64,000 nucleotides of DNA, from NCBI RefSeq assembly GCF_014529535.1, contig NW_023504014.1:1302001-1366000 (forward strand). The letters run 5' to 3'. Below the pieces are notes generated by a model that saw nothing but the letters and a program-made list of their open reading frames with translations, did no database searches and was not told where the DNA came from. This document shows positions 10,679 through 22,854 of the stretch, piece by piece. The translations under genes were made by a program, and so were the position numbers. The stretch comes from Bradysia coprophila. Lineage: Eukaryota; Arthropoda; Insecta; Diptera; Sciaridae. How positions within the stretch are numbered: position 1 is the stretch's first letter; each line of letters begins with the position of its first letter.

Positions 10679-11807
10679 TTATATAAAAGATTGTGAATGA
10701 GTACTGTTCATGCCGAATGATGTTGTGTTACAAGGAAAGGTGATTATTATTTTTGCCCTTCTTATTTGCGCAAATAACACTGAGAATAAAAAGTAAAATC
10801 CGGATTTTCAAGTGACTTTGATATCACTCTGGATAAATCCACCCGAAACCTGACTATCTTATAATGACATCTGTTAAGAGTAGTCTGTATCGATTTCGTA
10901 CGCTATTCAAAAGCTTCTACTTTAGTGAAATATCTCATGTATGGAGTCAGTAAAACATTTTTGATTTCATTATAACCTTATTATTTTTTCGTATAAAAAC
11001 AGATGGCGCTCCTTATGGTCAACGGAGTACACCGAGTACACTCATACAATCCATATTATGTACATCTCATGTAAGAAATTTTTGCAGATATTTCAATTAC
11101 CTGTTATGCGACAGTGGATTTTGTGAGTTGGCAATATGTGATATCTAAGGGAAGCAGAGCTTCGAAGCTAATTTCGTTTACACGAAATTTTAAATGTTGC
11201 GGATTTATTTCATTTCCGAGAAACATCCCTCTTGATTTGTAAGTCAGACTTTATCCCACAAAAACCTCAAAAGAGGAAGAGGTGACGCTAGTACTGTAAA
11301 AGTCATAAAATCTATTGCAGCATTAGTACAAAATCCTGTAAAAGTTAAACTTCCAAAACATTTGATATCAGTTTTGGTGACGCATTCTGCGCCTCAACGT
11401 AATCAATTTTGACCAAGAAAATTTTAACAAGAAAATATGTCAACGAGAAGTTTACCGGTGAGATTTTACAACGAAAGTTTTACAAAAAAAATCACCATTA
11501 AAACCAGCACACCAAATGTATAAATGCATAAAATTCCGAAATTATCCAAAAATTTTATCAAATTTTTCAATTTCATAATCTTCGCGCACATTTTATATGA
11601 AGCATGGCAACACTGATCTACTACATACACCATCATTATAGCTGAACTAATTTATGATTTGCCAGTGAAAAAGTCTTAGGATTGAATTAATGTAAGTTTT
11701 AGCAAAAGTGCGCAGGCAGTTTTCGCAAACAAATGTACTGGTACAATATGTATGTATATCAAACCCACATGAAACATTTCTATTAACTCGAGTATGGAGA
11801 AGTTAAA
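10679..11807. other. AT-rich spacer, no gene seen
   Basis: No recognisable exon, RNA or complete mobile element. Short ORFs here are of the size expected by chance in AT-rich DNA. Confidence 0.5.
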
Positions 11808-11994
11808 ATGTTCGCCTATAGGTTCCTTAGTTCTCCCATTGGAAAGTCGAACTAGCGTCACAAAACTCCGCTATCGTAGTGTTTTATCCGGATGTAGGTA
11901 ACAGTTTGTAATGTTCGCCTATATATAGGCTCCGTTGGTTGTTCTTTTTTCTTTTTTAGGAAAGTCGAACTAGCGTCACAAACCTCCGCTATCG
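11808..11994. repeat. Two-copy degenerate tandem repeat
   Basis: Two units (11808-11876 and 11912-11994) each start with TGTTCGCCTATA and end with GGAAAGTCGAACTAGCGTC followed by CTCCGCTATCG. The same module in altered form occurs twice at 50409-50572, so this is a dispersed family that tends to tandem duplication. Confidence 0.65.
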
Positions 11995-12347
11995 CTTCGG
12001 TTTATGGTTATTAAACTTTCATATAGCGAAGAGCGACCCCTAAGTACGGCTCAATCTCAATCTTCTATTTGATACATACATATCCTTTGCAGATTTCGCA
12101 TAAAAAAAAACGAACAAAAATTTATGAATCCACCATTCTTGTTTATTTATATTTATATGGAACATCTATGAATACACGAATACAATTTGATAGAAAACAA
12201 AATGAACAAATAAATAAAAAAACAATTTCCTTTTCACCGACGACGCTCGTTATTTATTTTCTTGGAATCGAAAGTAAAACTAAACAGAACAGGCTCTAGG
12301 TCTAGATTTTATACAACGAGTAAAATACAAATGAATTTATCGTACGT

Positions 12348-12968
12348 AGTGCTGGTTTTTAGCCCTGTACGAAGTACTGGAAGCTTATAAGAACACCCTG
12401 CCGTTTGTAACATGTGGAATTCGAAGCAGACGGTACAGGGCGCGAAGCGGCTTTTGCTTGTAGATCGGCAAGGTTTGAACGGAATTCGACTGTTCTTGCT
12501 TTAAATAATAATAATAGGTATTAACCGTATAAATCAGGGAAAAAGAAGTTTATGAAATTTGGTTCACCGGTACGTGAGCTAGGTCACTTGGAGCCAACTC
12601 ATATTCGGCTACTCGGCCGTACAGTGAAAGTGGTGTTTTTTGCCAATATCTCGAGTAAATTTGGACCGAATTTCATGAAATTTCTTTTGTTTGAAAGGTA
12701 TTGATTGGTACTCGCTGTTCCAGTCATAAATTTATTAAAAAAAAGAAAGTTATTAACGAATTAAAGCGTCAATACTATTTCCGGTCTCCTTGCAAAATAA
12801 CTACCGGCTGTCATGTTGGATCTTAGTAAAACTGATATATCTTGGGGAAAATGGTACATAGAGAGTTTCTGTTAACAGGGAAGTGGTTTTGTTAATAATG
12901 AGAAGTAATTATTTATGTGTGTGGTGTGTTTCAGGCATTCCAAATATCACGCATATGGACATGGTGAT
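12348..12968. repeat. Dispersed repeat, copy A (partial)
   Basis: This segment is homologous to parts of the longer copies at 26572-27820 and 28699-29558. It shares the start TTTTTAG..GTACGAAGTACTGG, the block CAATATCTCGAGTAAATTT, and the block ending in TTTCTGTTAACA and the TGTGTGTGG-like stretch. It lacks the AT-rich right part of the other copies. No protein of known family is encoded. Confidence 0.75.
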
Positions 12969-13011
12969 AAAAAAGTATCAAATTTGGTTTCCTAAAATTA
13001 CAGCTTACATT

Positions 13012-13818
13012 CAGGCATGAGCGCCGACGGAGAAACCTCGGCGGCGGCTAGCCGAAAAAAATTTCTCGAAGGCGGCGAAAAAATCGGCTTGAGCCGGCTT
13101 AAAACGGCTCGGCTGGAGGTTCCTTTAACTTTTTTTCAAAATAAAAACGTTTTGATAAATTCATGGAAAATGAACTAGTAAGCATGAAAATGAAATTGTA
13201 CGGAAAGCGAAAATGTAGGTAGATTAGGTTGTTCAAAGTGCAAGTGTAACTAGTCTTGTTACAAGCAAGTCTCTAAGTCTAAGGTTCACTAACACGTCAA
13301 GTTTTATTGCCTCAAAACTTGAACTAAATGGAAAATCATGCTCCGGTACACTCATTTAACTCATTAAGAAAATGGTTTTCGAGAAGAAATCGAAAGCTCA
13401 CGAAAATCAAGTAAAAATTGAAAAGAAAAAAAATCGAGAAAATTCGCAAAGATCGATAAAGTTTTCTCAAATTTGTGAATTAACTGATTGTGCGCCTTCG
13501 GCTCGTTCCGCAAAGGTCATACTTGCCAAAACAACAAACTTAGAAGCGAGGACGTAATATACCATTCTGGAAAATTCATGAAAATTCAAGAAAATTTTCA
13601 AAATTTTCTTAATTTTGAAAAAAAAAATTATAAATGTACTTGAGCTGCTTAGGATCAACAGGAATCTCGGTTTTCAAAATTATTTCACCCATTCACCTTT
13701 CGAAATCTTTATTTCATTTTCCAGCCGTTTTTGGCACCGGCTCGGCTGCGGCGCGGCTGCTCAAAAATGGCCGGCGGCGGCTTAATCGGCGGCTTATTTT
13801 CGGCGGCGCTCATGCCTG
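13012..13818. mobile_element. Non-autonomous hAT-like DNA transposon
   Basis: An 807-bp element with 15-bp terminal inverted repeats CAGGCATGAGCGCCG and CGGCGCTCATGCCTG. The 8-bp word CTTACATT is duplicated exactly outside both ends (13004-13011 and 13819-13826). An 8-bp duplication with CAGG..CCTG ends is the hAT pattern. GC-rich subterminal blocks made of CGGC/GGCT words on both sides contrast with the AT-rich middle and may be transposase-binding repeats. No transposase is encoded; the internal 61-aa ORF resembles nothing I know. Confidence 0.88.
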
Positions 13819-13826
13819 CTTACATT

Positions 13827-14750
13827 TCTGTTTTATTAGAGAAGTATACGGACTTTCGTAATTGCGCTAGTGCAATTTTTAGGATGAATATGAATACTTT
13901 CATCAAAGTTGCATATGTCACACATAGCCGATAATGTCAAGTGTGCAATAGAGTTATGGAAGCATTATGGTAACTGACGCATTAGGGAAATAGTCATAGT
14001 CGTACGGGGCTCAGTCGTAGCAAACGCTCTGACTGTTCTGACGGCTTGTTTTTATTACATTTTTAACGTTTGTTTGTAGCAAACAGATTGATGTAGGTAC
14101 CTATTACAACCTTTTGAGTAGTTTTTTTTTTCTTTTGTAAAAATAGAGAAAAACATTTCAATTTGTCAAATAGAAGGAAATTCAATTTTAAAGTTCAAAA
14201 TTTCACTGCATTTCATTCATAACATTTATAGACGGTTTCAGTCGTTTCGTAACAAAACTACTGAGGTTTTATTTGTACCTACTTTTGTATCTGATTCAAA
14301 AGACAACAAAATGAAATGCTTGTACATTCAATGAATTTCACATGAATTCATGTCAATGGGTTTTTTTTTCATCAAGTAGCAGACAACATTTCGAAAGCTC
14401 TAATGAACAAATTATTTTGAACCAGACATTCTGCTGGGGAGACGAGACATAAATTCGCTCTGGCTGTATTTTGAAGTGTAATTTGTACAAACGCACTTCT
14501 CTTCACATTAAAATATGAAAGTGCGATAAAATGAAGTTAATATGACACTCACCGATAAATGATTCCATACTTTCGATACGAGTAACGAAAAGAAGATGCT
14601 CTTCGCTCCGCACCAGATATAAGATGAATTAATGCTGTATGCGTTGCGGAGTGACTCTATTTAATGAATACAATTGTAGTATGGGGTGGTTGCTGACTTT
14701 TGGAGGCAATCTACATTGTCCATTTTTGACTAATTAACTTCAAAACCACT
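13827..14750. other. AT-rich spacer, no gene seen
   Basis: No exon, RNA gene or intact repeat recognised. Confidence 0.5.
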
Positions 14751-14890
14751 ACCTAAGAGTAATACCTAGAGAGGAAATTTCGAACATAATTACGTAACAT
14801 GTGTGGTCCCTACATGAAATACGAATAGTTAGGTGGCAAATTGAACTATCGAAAGCGTCAACCTGTACATGCATTAATGTAAAAAGTGAT
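14751..14890. repeat. Partial copy of the 56.5-kb inverted-repeat MITE
   Basis: It contains AGAGTAATACCTAGAGAGG, then GTGGTCCCTACATGAAATACG, matching the left part of the element at 56473-56736 with scattered differences. The right arm is missing. Confidence 0.7.
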
Positions 14891-15215
14891 GTTGTGAAGT
14901 TGACACCAGTCATTTTGTCTTTTTTTTAATTTCACTTATTTATCATTCTATTATTTCTGCGTGGAACACTGTCTAAGGTACACTCTGCTTTGCACACGTA
15001 AATACTACCACTTTCGTATTTAAGCTGTGCTTCTCTACTTCACTGATCTCTCTCATATACCATTTGAAATAACAAACAAAACGGATAATAACAGCAATAC
15101 AAGAACAGCATTAAGTAAAAACAGGCAGAAACGGTTCACTTTTCGAAAGTAAAATTAGGGACCTTGTAAAGTGGACTTTTAAAATAGGTTTGTTCCATCT
15201 ACCTGCAAACACCGA

Positions 15216-15413
15216 ATGAGATGTGAGGGAAAATATTGCGCAACTTCAGCTTTTGCACTGTTTAAATTCAGGTGCTTGCCGATCCTATTAAATAAATTGT
15301 CATTTGTGTTTGTGTATCACCTCCTATGTTTACTATTACTAATCTCACAACTGAGTTTAGTTGATTCTGAAAGTAAAATGATTCCTCAGGAGAAGATATT
15401 GGAATGCCATCCA
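15216..15413 (+). CDS. Possible first coding exon of a secreted protein
   Basis: A 66-codon ORF from an ATG contains a strongly hydrophobic run (FVFVYHLLCLLLLISQLSLV) that could act as a signal peptide or signal anchor, followed by a polar segment with one Cys. The frame ends at a consensus-like donor (CCACG/GTAAGA at about 15413-15419), which would leave phase 2. I found no matching downstream exon and do not recognise the protein. It could equally be chance, since hydrophobic ORFs are common in T-rich DNA. Confidence 0.3.
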
Positions 15414-15419
15414 CGGTAA

Positions 15420-17344
15420 GAAATTCCATTAACGTTAAAAATGAATGAACGAAACATTGAACGAAACTAAAGTGAGGGTACGTTTGAAATTACCGTAACT
15501 TGCAGATGATCTACAACTAAAATTTAAGGGTAATTGTAAATGATCCCCATTAAATACGAGAAAGGAATCGAATTTAGTTTCATTCGCAGTGTTAGTCAAT
15601 TTATAATTTTCAAGTTTTTCATTTAGTGCATCGCAATTTACATTATGTATTAGGAGTTCACTTATAAATGATGGCAAATTTCTCTCCCGTGAGACAAATA
15701 CTATCATCTGATTGGCTCAAACTCTCTGCTGTGAGGCAAATGGCGTTGTTTTATTGGTCTGTTTATTCTATTTTTCTCTCTTCTGCAATTGAATTTTATA
15801 AATCATAAGTTTTACGTCGACTCACGGACTCATAATAATAAAACGTAAATCGTAATCCCTCTAAAATGTCGATGAGTAACGACATATTTTCGTGCAATGT
15901 AGCTTATAAAGCTAGATTCCGTTCTTATAAGGATTATGAAAGTGTCTCTCTCTCTCTATCTCTATATTCAACATTATGTTACGGTTTAAAGCTTTTTCTC
16001 ATAAAGATATAAAATTGTGTGCCGTAAATTTTAGGATACAAAATAAACAAACGTTGAAAATTGTAACATATAAAAGTCTAGCTTGAATTTTCTTATATTA
16101 AAGCAAAATTTGTTTACTACAGCGCAGTACACTGTCAACAATATTTATATTGCAAAACAATTTTTTAAAAAAATACCTTTTCCATATGACTGCACATTCA
16201 TTAAATGCCCTATTCCCCGACTAATTGAAATACCAAAGAAAGTATTCTCTGAATACCTCTGACGTTGTTTTTATTATCGAAAAGTTAAGATGTTTCCTTT
16301 CACTTTATTAACAATATAAACCAAAGTTTCCTGAGTTTCGTCGATGATGAACTATTGTCAGTTGCACACATCAAATATATAACTTTAAAAGCAGCTTAAC
16401 TTTGATCAATACATAATAACGTACATTACCGCAAACTTTCCTTTAAAAGATTTTAATTAAATTGTTTTCAGTTTAAAATCAAACGGAACGTTCATATTAT
16501 TCCGCACAAAAGGCAAGTTAATTGACTAAATAATTGTTCAAAATAAGCTTCCATCAAAGAACCTTTCTCTCCCTTTTTTTAATAAACACATACGACCATT
16601 CATTAGAAGGTGGTAAATTTTTCGCGCGCGATCAATTCACTTTATGACGAATATATACACATTTTACGACGAACGTATAAATTCAGTCGGGCATCATAAC
16701 AATAACCTAACTTACAAACAAGACCGGCAAATTTACACTAAAGAAACATTTAGATGTTGAATGCTTCATTACCACAAAATGTAAAAAAAAACGCAAAGCT
16801 CTGCGATGTCTCCACATATCGTGATATAGCGTTTAGTTGGCTTTTCCTTCTTCCCTATATATTCCGTATGCTTTCTGTATACCAACAAAATTTACTTGCG
16901 TCCGCTGGTTTTACTTGAGTATGTATATAATACGTGGAAATATTTCGGTATTAGTCGTGAACTATTCGTATTATGTCCCTGGATGTAAATTGTATCGTAG
17001 CGAAGCATAAATCTGAAAAGGAAAAAATGCCACCGGACCGATTATATATGCGCATTGAATCGACGAAATGAATAAAAAATGAGACATCCAGTTAATGATT
17101 GCTTACACTCGACACACCATGAAAACACTGAATTTCACGCGTCAAAAGTTATCGGAAACCACACTTTTTTAGTTCTCTATCAGCAGACCTTGTAAACATG
17201 ATTGTCTAGGGATGGCAACGAAGTTTTGCTTAATAATGGACATTCCCTGTGTTTGTATATGTTATTCGCAACAAGAGAATTTGACGAAGCGGATATAAAT
17301 CTTCGCATTGTCGATTAGTGTGTTGCAATTGGACGAGAGATTCG
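15420..17344. other. AT-rich spacer, no gene seen
   Basis: Contains a short (TC)n run near 15945-15960 and many A/T runs. No exon or intact mobile element recognised. Confidence 0.5.
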
Positions 17345-17440
17345 TATGCAGTTAACGTCAATTGATTGAGGTTAATGACAACTTAACGAAAACTAAAGTG
17401 GGGTTACGTTGACGAGTACTGTGTAATGAAAATGATCTAG
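17345..17440. repeat. Half copy of the 1-kb hairpin MITE
   Basis: The stretch CAGTTAACGTCAATTGATT..GTGGGGTTACGTTGAC..GTACTGTGTAATG matches the left arm of the repeat at 996-1143. The second arm is missing. Confidence 0.65.
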
Positions 17441-17688
17441 AGAAATGATTTGCACTTGTTTTTGTTGTTTGTGTATTTCATGGTGTGGCAGGTCTGAAAC
17501 CAAGTGAATCAAATAATTATTTCGGCTAAAAAATCACCAATGAATTGAAAACGTTGTACGTTGATGAATCGTACGTTTTATTTGTGATCTACAAATAGTT
17601 TTACATTTCAATTGACTCTATCAGTGCACCACTTTTGTCTCCACTGCTGGTAAGTGTATTTCGTTCGGTATAATGCCCTCTCGTTACC

Positions 17689-18654
17689 TTATTGTAGACT
17701 CAGCGGCTCCTCTATTTTATACTTTGTTGAGCGAAATCCCTTGCATTGTATCTGACTCTAAAATAACGTTCAAAGTGATTCAGAACAGGAATAAACAGAT
17801 TTCCAACTCACAGAATAAAAGACAAACGGCAGGGCTAAGATGATTCCAGCTATAACATCCCCGACATGATGATAGTGCTCGGTAATCCTAGAAACGCAAG
17901 ATACTACAATCCAAATGCTACATGTAAAATGAACAGCAGTCAGAGTAACACGAAATTTTGCAAATTTTGCTTCTAAATAGCGCATAAAGAAAACGGTAAT
18001 GTATACAGAGGCCATTGCGTGACCACTGGGAAAGCTTCGTCTAATTTCGAATAGAAGAAATTCAGTTGCAACAGGATTCGTACATTCGTAGTCAGAGTCT
18101 ATAAATTGGCCCACCGTACAGTTGACTGCCAAATCCGGTTGACAAAGTTGCAGGAACATGGGTCGCAGTCCTCCAACTAAGTTCTTTATCAAGGTCATGA
18201 AGATTGTTAGAATCATTAACGTGGTGTAGTAATATATGAACCATTGTAGACATCTGAGGGTAGTGCTCAAAAATCTCTTTTTTATATCGGTTCGTCCGTT
18301 TAAAGACTCAAGTCCCAATTCAATGATCCAAATCTGAAATCAAATTTTATTGAGACCAATAGCTCGCATTAGGAACGGTGCATTATTATTTACCAACGCA
18401 GGACAAACGTATACACTTATATTCAACCATTCTTGTGGAATAGACGCCGTTTTATAGGGATACGACAATGAAGGATCTCCACAGAAGAAGCCAATTTTCG
18501 TGTGCGGTATTATCCAATCTTTCATTCGCCAAAACACAAAAACTAAACAGAAACAAAAGTTAATGCAGGGAACGCACTGTGTTTCACTTGCAAACTAACT
18601 GACTATCAGCGCTGAGGCCTCTAACACAAAATAGGCAATTCTTTGCACATTCAT
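17689..18654 (-). CDS. Lipid phosphate phosphatase (PAP2 / wunen-like)
   Basis: A PAP2-superfamily integral membrane phosphatase, a family that dephosphorylates phosphatidic acid, lysophosphatidic acid and related lipids, often at the plasma membrane. Exons read on the minus strand: 18604-18654 (tentative), 18394-18576, 17812-18333 and 17689-17757. The last two introns are 60 nt (18334-18393) and 54 nt (17758-17811) with clean GT..AG ends and keep the frame. The 274-aa model has the family's usual length. All three catalytic motifs are intact: KNLVGGLRP (128-136), SFPSGH (His183) and SRITEHYHHVGD (His233, Asp237). Before them lies the family landmark KIGFFCGDPSLSYPY in the first extracellular loop. 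Several hydrophobic segments fit six membrane passes, and the tail SQIQCKGFRSTKYKIEEPL is polar. The 5' end is uncertain because an in-frame TAG (18595-18597) separates the best start from the rest; an unseen upstream first exon is the alternative. Confidence 0.88.
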
Positions 18655-19243
18655 ATTTGCTGACGATTAATTAAAGTGTCAGGCGATTAACGAATCGACA
18701 GAACCATTCCAACTGGCGACAATAAAATTGTCGATTTCAATTAGACGAGCTATTAAAATGGTCTTTTGACTTTGCAGCTTCTTTTGTACTTTGTAGAATA
18801 GAATTTGAGGTTGAAACTTTGAGCTATGCGGCAATTTTGTAAAAAGCAAAGACGACGAAATATGATGTCTCGTAAGTATCCGTATCCTGAAAGGATAACT
18901 ACCGCGAAAATTATGGTCTTTTCAACGAATTAAGATTAGTTCTCTTATGGTATTGCTTTAGGTATTGTTTAAGTTGTTGGCTTTTTATACCTACGTCGTT
19001 GAGATGATCATTTATTTGAGGAACATTAATCTTTATTGGCTGAAAGAAGTCTTTGAACTAGATAAGATATGACATTGTAAACTGTTTCAGCGCTGTATGT
19101 GAGTGTTTATTGTTTGATGTTAAAGAAATGGTTGTGTAAAGGTACAATACAAAGTATTTCCAGTATTTCATTATCAATTTAGTGATTAAATTTCAAATTT
19201 AATTCACTAATTCATCAGGTCGTGTGCCAGTAAACAGTTAGGG
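18655..19243. other. Spacer upstream of the phosphatase gene
   Basis: It would hold the promoter or a further first exon of the PAP2 gene. I see no clear TATA box or convincing alternative exon. Confidence 0.45.
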
Positions 19244-19435
19244 GCAGTCAGATGTTCGCATGAATTTGCTTCAGCTGATCCACACATACAATCAAAACTG
19301 TTTATAATTTTTACCACGAGCAGGCGTGAACAGCCTCAACCGTATACACAAGTCCAAGCAGTTTTGATTGTATGTGTGGATCAGCTGAAAAACAGCTGAA
19401 GCAAATTCATGCGGAAATTTCACTGCATCTGACTG
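19244..19435. repeat. Hairpin MITE with about 55-bp arms
   Basis: The left arm begins CAGTCAGATG, continues GCATGAATTTGCTTCAGCTG and ends CAATCAAAACTG. The right arm is its reverse complement with a small insertion and ends CATCTGACTG. The loop is about 60 bp. No clear target duplication was found. Confidence 0.8.
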
Positions 19436-21141
19436 TAATTCAAAAGTGGAAATGAATGAAGGATGGAAACATACAGAAATTCAATTATGTTTTGCTGGAC
19501 CATTTCATTCTACCCCTTTGTTCGTTTCGGCAAATTTAAACGATTCCCGCAACTCATTGGTTTACATTTACTATTTCCAAATTTTCATACAATAACTGTC
19601 TTCAATCCAGCCAAACTGGTAACTGGGTTGCTTTGCAGAGCCAAAATACTACCACAAAGACATATGACAGCTACCACAGTTGGTTCATTCTAAACGAATT
19701 TGATTTTTTTATGAGTCATCATAATGTTCCCAGTCAATTAAGTGTTCCCAGTCAATGATATTTTGGCGCAAATTTTGAAAATGTCTTAGCGACTGGGAAG
19801 CACTTTACTTCGATGGCTCTTAAAACTCAGATGAATGTAAAATTGTGTTTTTTAAAGATGAACACACTGTAGCAACGGAAACACGATAAGTACCCGATAC
19901 CAGAAATATAAACAGCAACCCTCGTATCTCCAAATTGCCGTGACTGACACCACGAAACGTTCTGGCAACAAATAACATCCGAAAATTACTTATTCCGTTC
20001 TATCGACCACAATTTCGGTTCCATCCATTTTATAATACAACATTCGGTAAAGACACACAACCATGTCCCAAAATACCAATAAACTGGAACAGTCATGCGT
20101 TGTAAATTTCACCATAAATAGATGTATGGTATGCAACATAAAATGTATGTGGATTTCAGTAGTTACATGGAAATACACGAATCAACATAATTTAAATTGT
20201 TCAGCGAGATATGCTTATTATCACACGCTGTGTGGCACTTGAATATGGTAGCACTCGCGTTTTAGAAATGCGCATTGATTAAAATTGCGTTGTTTTTCTT
20301 GCAACATGTTCTTTGTATATCTAAATGGAGTATTCGGAATGTTTGAAGTATATTCAAGAATTCATTGATAATCCATTTTAACTCCATGCAGTCATGCGTT
20401 TCACACAAAACTAAGCTATATCCAACTATCAATAAATTCAATCCTCTGAACTCATCATTCTGGTGTAACGGAAGCAAAGAGACATCCATGTATTTTATAT
20501 GCCGTTTGAGGTTTTAATTGAGGATTTCGAAATTGAGTTGCTTACTCTATTAAATCAACAAAACAAATCAATTAAAGCCGAAAGGTTTATGGGCTTGATT
20601 TGGTTGAAAGCCTCCTTCTTTCACATAGGAATGTAACTGAAATGTTGAAAGTATAAATCGGCAGATGTAAAATGTTTTCCTAGTGATGGAAGATTATTTG
20701 AAACTACGTCGAATTAGAATAATATGGAAACAGATATAGACGCGAGATAGTCAAAAATAACGAATTTGAATGAACCGAATAGATATGTGAAAGATAATTT
20801 GGTTATAATGGTTATCTAATCGTAAATAATTTCATTCTGGAAATAACTGTAAGAACGCACAAGGTGACGGATAATAGATACATAAAGCATATGTTTGTTC
20901 ACAATTCCATCAGAAGCTTAAGAGGCAATTCGCGAATTTCTAATACAATCGCGAAACTAACACACTCCGATATTCTAGCTAACACGTTTATTGTATTTGT
21001 TCGATATTCGATCTACGTGGGGCGTAATATGCCTAAAAGTAAGGGGATGTCAGAGGGTGATCAAAACTCTATTTCAGATGATTATTGATTAAGTAAAACT
21101 CTATTTTAGAAATAATGTGAGCAAGAAGCATTTTTGAAAGC
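19436..21141. other. AT-rich spacer, no gene seen
   Basis: Short ORFs only. No family recognised and no strong repeat structure. Confidence 0.45.
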
Positions 21142-21552
21142 TGAAACCTTGTAGGAATGTTAGCATTTTCACAGCCAAGATTTTGGTAGAAGTAACATTT
21201 CAAACGTCAACACGATCCACAGGACGAGATTATCGTTTTCTAACTTTAAATTCGTTTTTTCGCCGATAATATCGTTTTATGACAGATAAAATCGTTTTTT
21301 AGATGATAATCGTTTTTTTAGACGATAATATCGTTCAAAAAACGATATTATCATTTGAAAATTTTCACCCCGGATCGTTTAAACTGTAAACTGTAAACTG
21401 TAGAAAATTGTCTGGACACCATTATAGCTTTCTGGACGATATGATCGTCCTGGGTGAATTTTATCGCTCTTGACGATATTGACCATATAGAAAGGTTACC
21501 TCTCCCAAAATGTAGGCTACGGATTGGCCAACATTCCTACAAGGTTTCAACT
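21142..21552. repeat. Degenerate ACGATANTATCGT foldback copy within inverted flanks
   Basis: The words CTGAAACCTTGTAGGAATGTT (21142-21162) and AACATTCCTACAAGGTTTCA (about 21531-21550) are inverted repeats. Between them lie several CGATAATATCG-type palindromes, AT-rich spacers and an end GACGATATTGACCA. This matches the termini of the foldback elements at 54.9 and 59.1 kb, so this is a shorter, decayed relative. Confidence 0.65.
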
Positions 21553-21721
21553 TTTCGAACTCCTTGCTGAAGTTATTGCTAAAAAGTGTTTTAACCACTT
21601 TTAGACACATTAGACACATATAAACGCAACGTCGTGAATAAAACTCCATAAAAGCACGACAAAATTCAGAATTGATAGAGAGAATTCTGTAGAGTATTTT
21701 TAAGAAATTAGACTGGAGTAA

Positions 21722-21915
21722 AATGGGCATCAACATAAATGGAGAATACCTGAGTAATATCCGTTTCGCACATGACAAGTGACTGACGGTAGCTGATCGA
21801 GATCAGGCGCAGATCATGTTAAAACGGTTGAATGAAGAGTCAAGCAAAGTCGGCCTAGAGATGAATTTGTCGAAAACGAAAATCATGAAAAAAAGCATTG
21901 ACAGATAGCGACATT
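21722..21915 (+). pseudogene. Non-LTR reverse transcriptase remnant
   Basis: A conceptual translation reads GININGEYLSNIRFAHDK, a stop, then LKRLNEESSKVGLEMNLSKT. This follows the reverse-transcriptase region around the catalytic FADD box, here mutated to FAHD, and the following NLSKTK motif. The in-frame stop and lost Asp show a dead fragment. Clade not assigned. Confidence 0.7.
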
Positions 21916-22761
21916 AAAATTACAACGAATCGAACGAGCTTTAGCTCAACAATATCGGGAAGACCTTGTTTCAAAAATTTAAAATCTGTCTGACGAATCG
22001 ACTCTTAAGCGAGAATATAAAGATTTGAAAATATTTTTTCCCCAATACGAGTAAATACATACAAAAAACGGGATGATATGCTTCGTGATGTGTAAAACTA
22101 AAACGATTTTACGGAATCAATTTTCACAATATACTTTCCAGCAGACTGTAAAATCCAGCCTATAGATTATAAATTCTTAAACTCTGAAATAGATCAGAGT
22201 TATACCTTGTACGGTATATTTATATCGAAAAACGATAAATAGATAATAATAGTATGGCGCTAACACAATACGTTATGTAATGTACATGGCTTATGTCCAT
22301 TACGGCTTGGTTCCACTTCGTTACAATTGAGTTTCAAACAAATGGGAGTAGGTAACGCTAATAGGCCATTCACAAAATTACACACACACTGAGTGGAAAA
22401 AATGAAGTTTGAAAATAGTACATTTTGTACTAAGATAAGAGAGACAATTTCTTTAGCACTAGTCGCGTACTGAAATATCTATTTTCTTAACATTTGCCTA
22501 AATGGAAATTTTGCGCAATATATGTGACAACCTGAGGCGAAGCCGAGCAAAAATCGTAAAATTTTAGTTTAAGCACAAATACTTTATGTACAGGAGTGGG
22601 ATTCTCATTTTTATCGGAAATTGGCTTATAAGTATAATAAAACTCGGTATAAGAATGTAAAGTCGTATTTTCATCGGCTTCGTCTCGGATCAACAAACTT
22701 CACACGAACTTTTCAACTTTTTATCCCTTGTCATGTAATATTTATTAATAAAACCGAGTGA

Positions 22762-22854
22762 TAAATGCTTTTTTAGGCACTAGATGTGTAGATTGTCAAT
22801 CGAGGCCGCAAGCCGAGTGTGACAATACACATCGTGTGCCTAAAAAAGCATTTA
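22762..22854. repeat. Short near-perfect hairpin repeat
   Basis: The ends TAAATGCTTTTTTAGGCAC and GTGCCTAAAAAAGCATTTA are reverse complements. Inside them, TGTGTAGATTGTCAATCG pairs loosely with CGAGTGTGACAATACACA. A 93-bp MITE-like hairpin. Confidence 0.8.

Noticed and set aside
17770..17811. Unspliced C-terminal extension of the phosphatase ORF (VSWKSVYSC..)
   Set aside because: A GTGAGT donor at 17806-17811 and an acceptor at 17758-17760 join the frame to a better, polar C-terminal exon, so the extension is intron.
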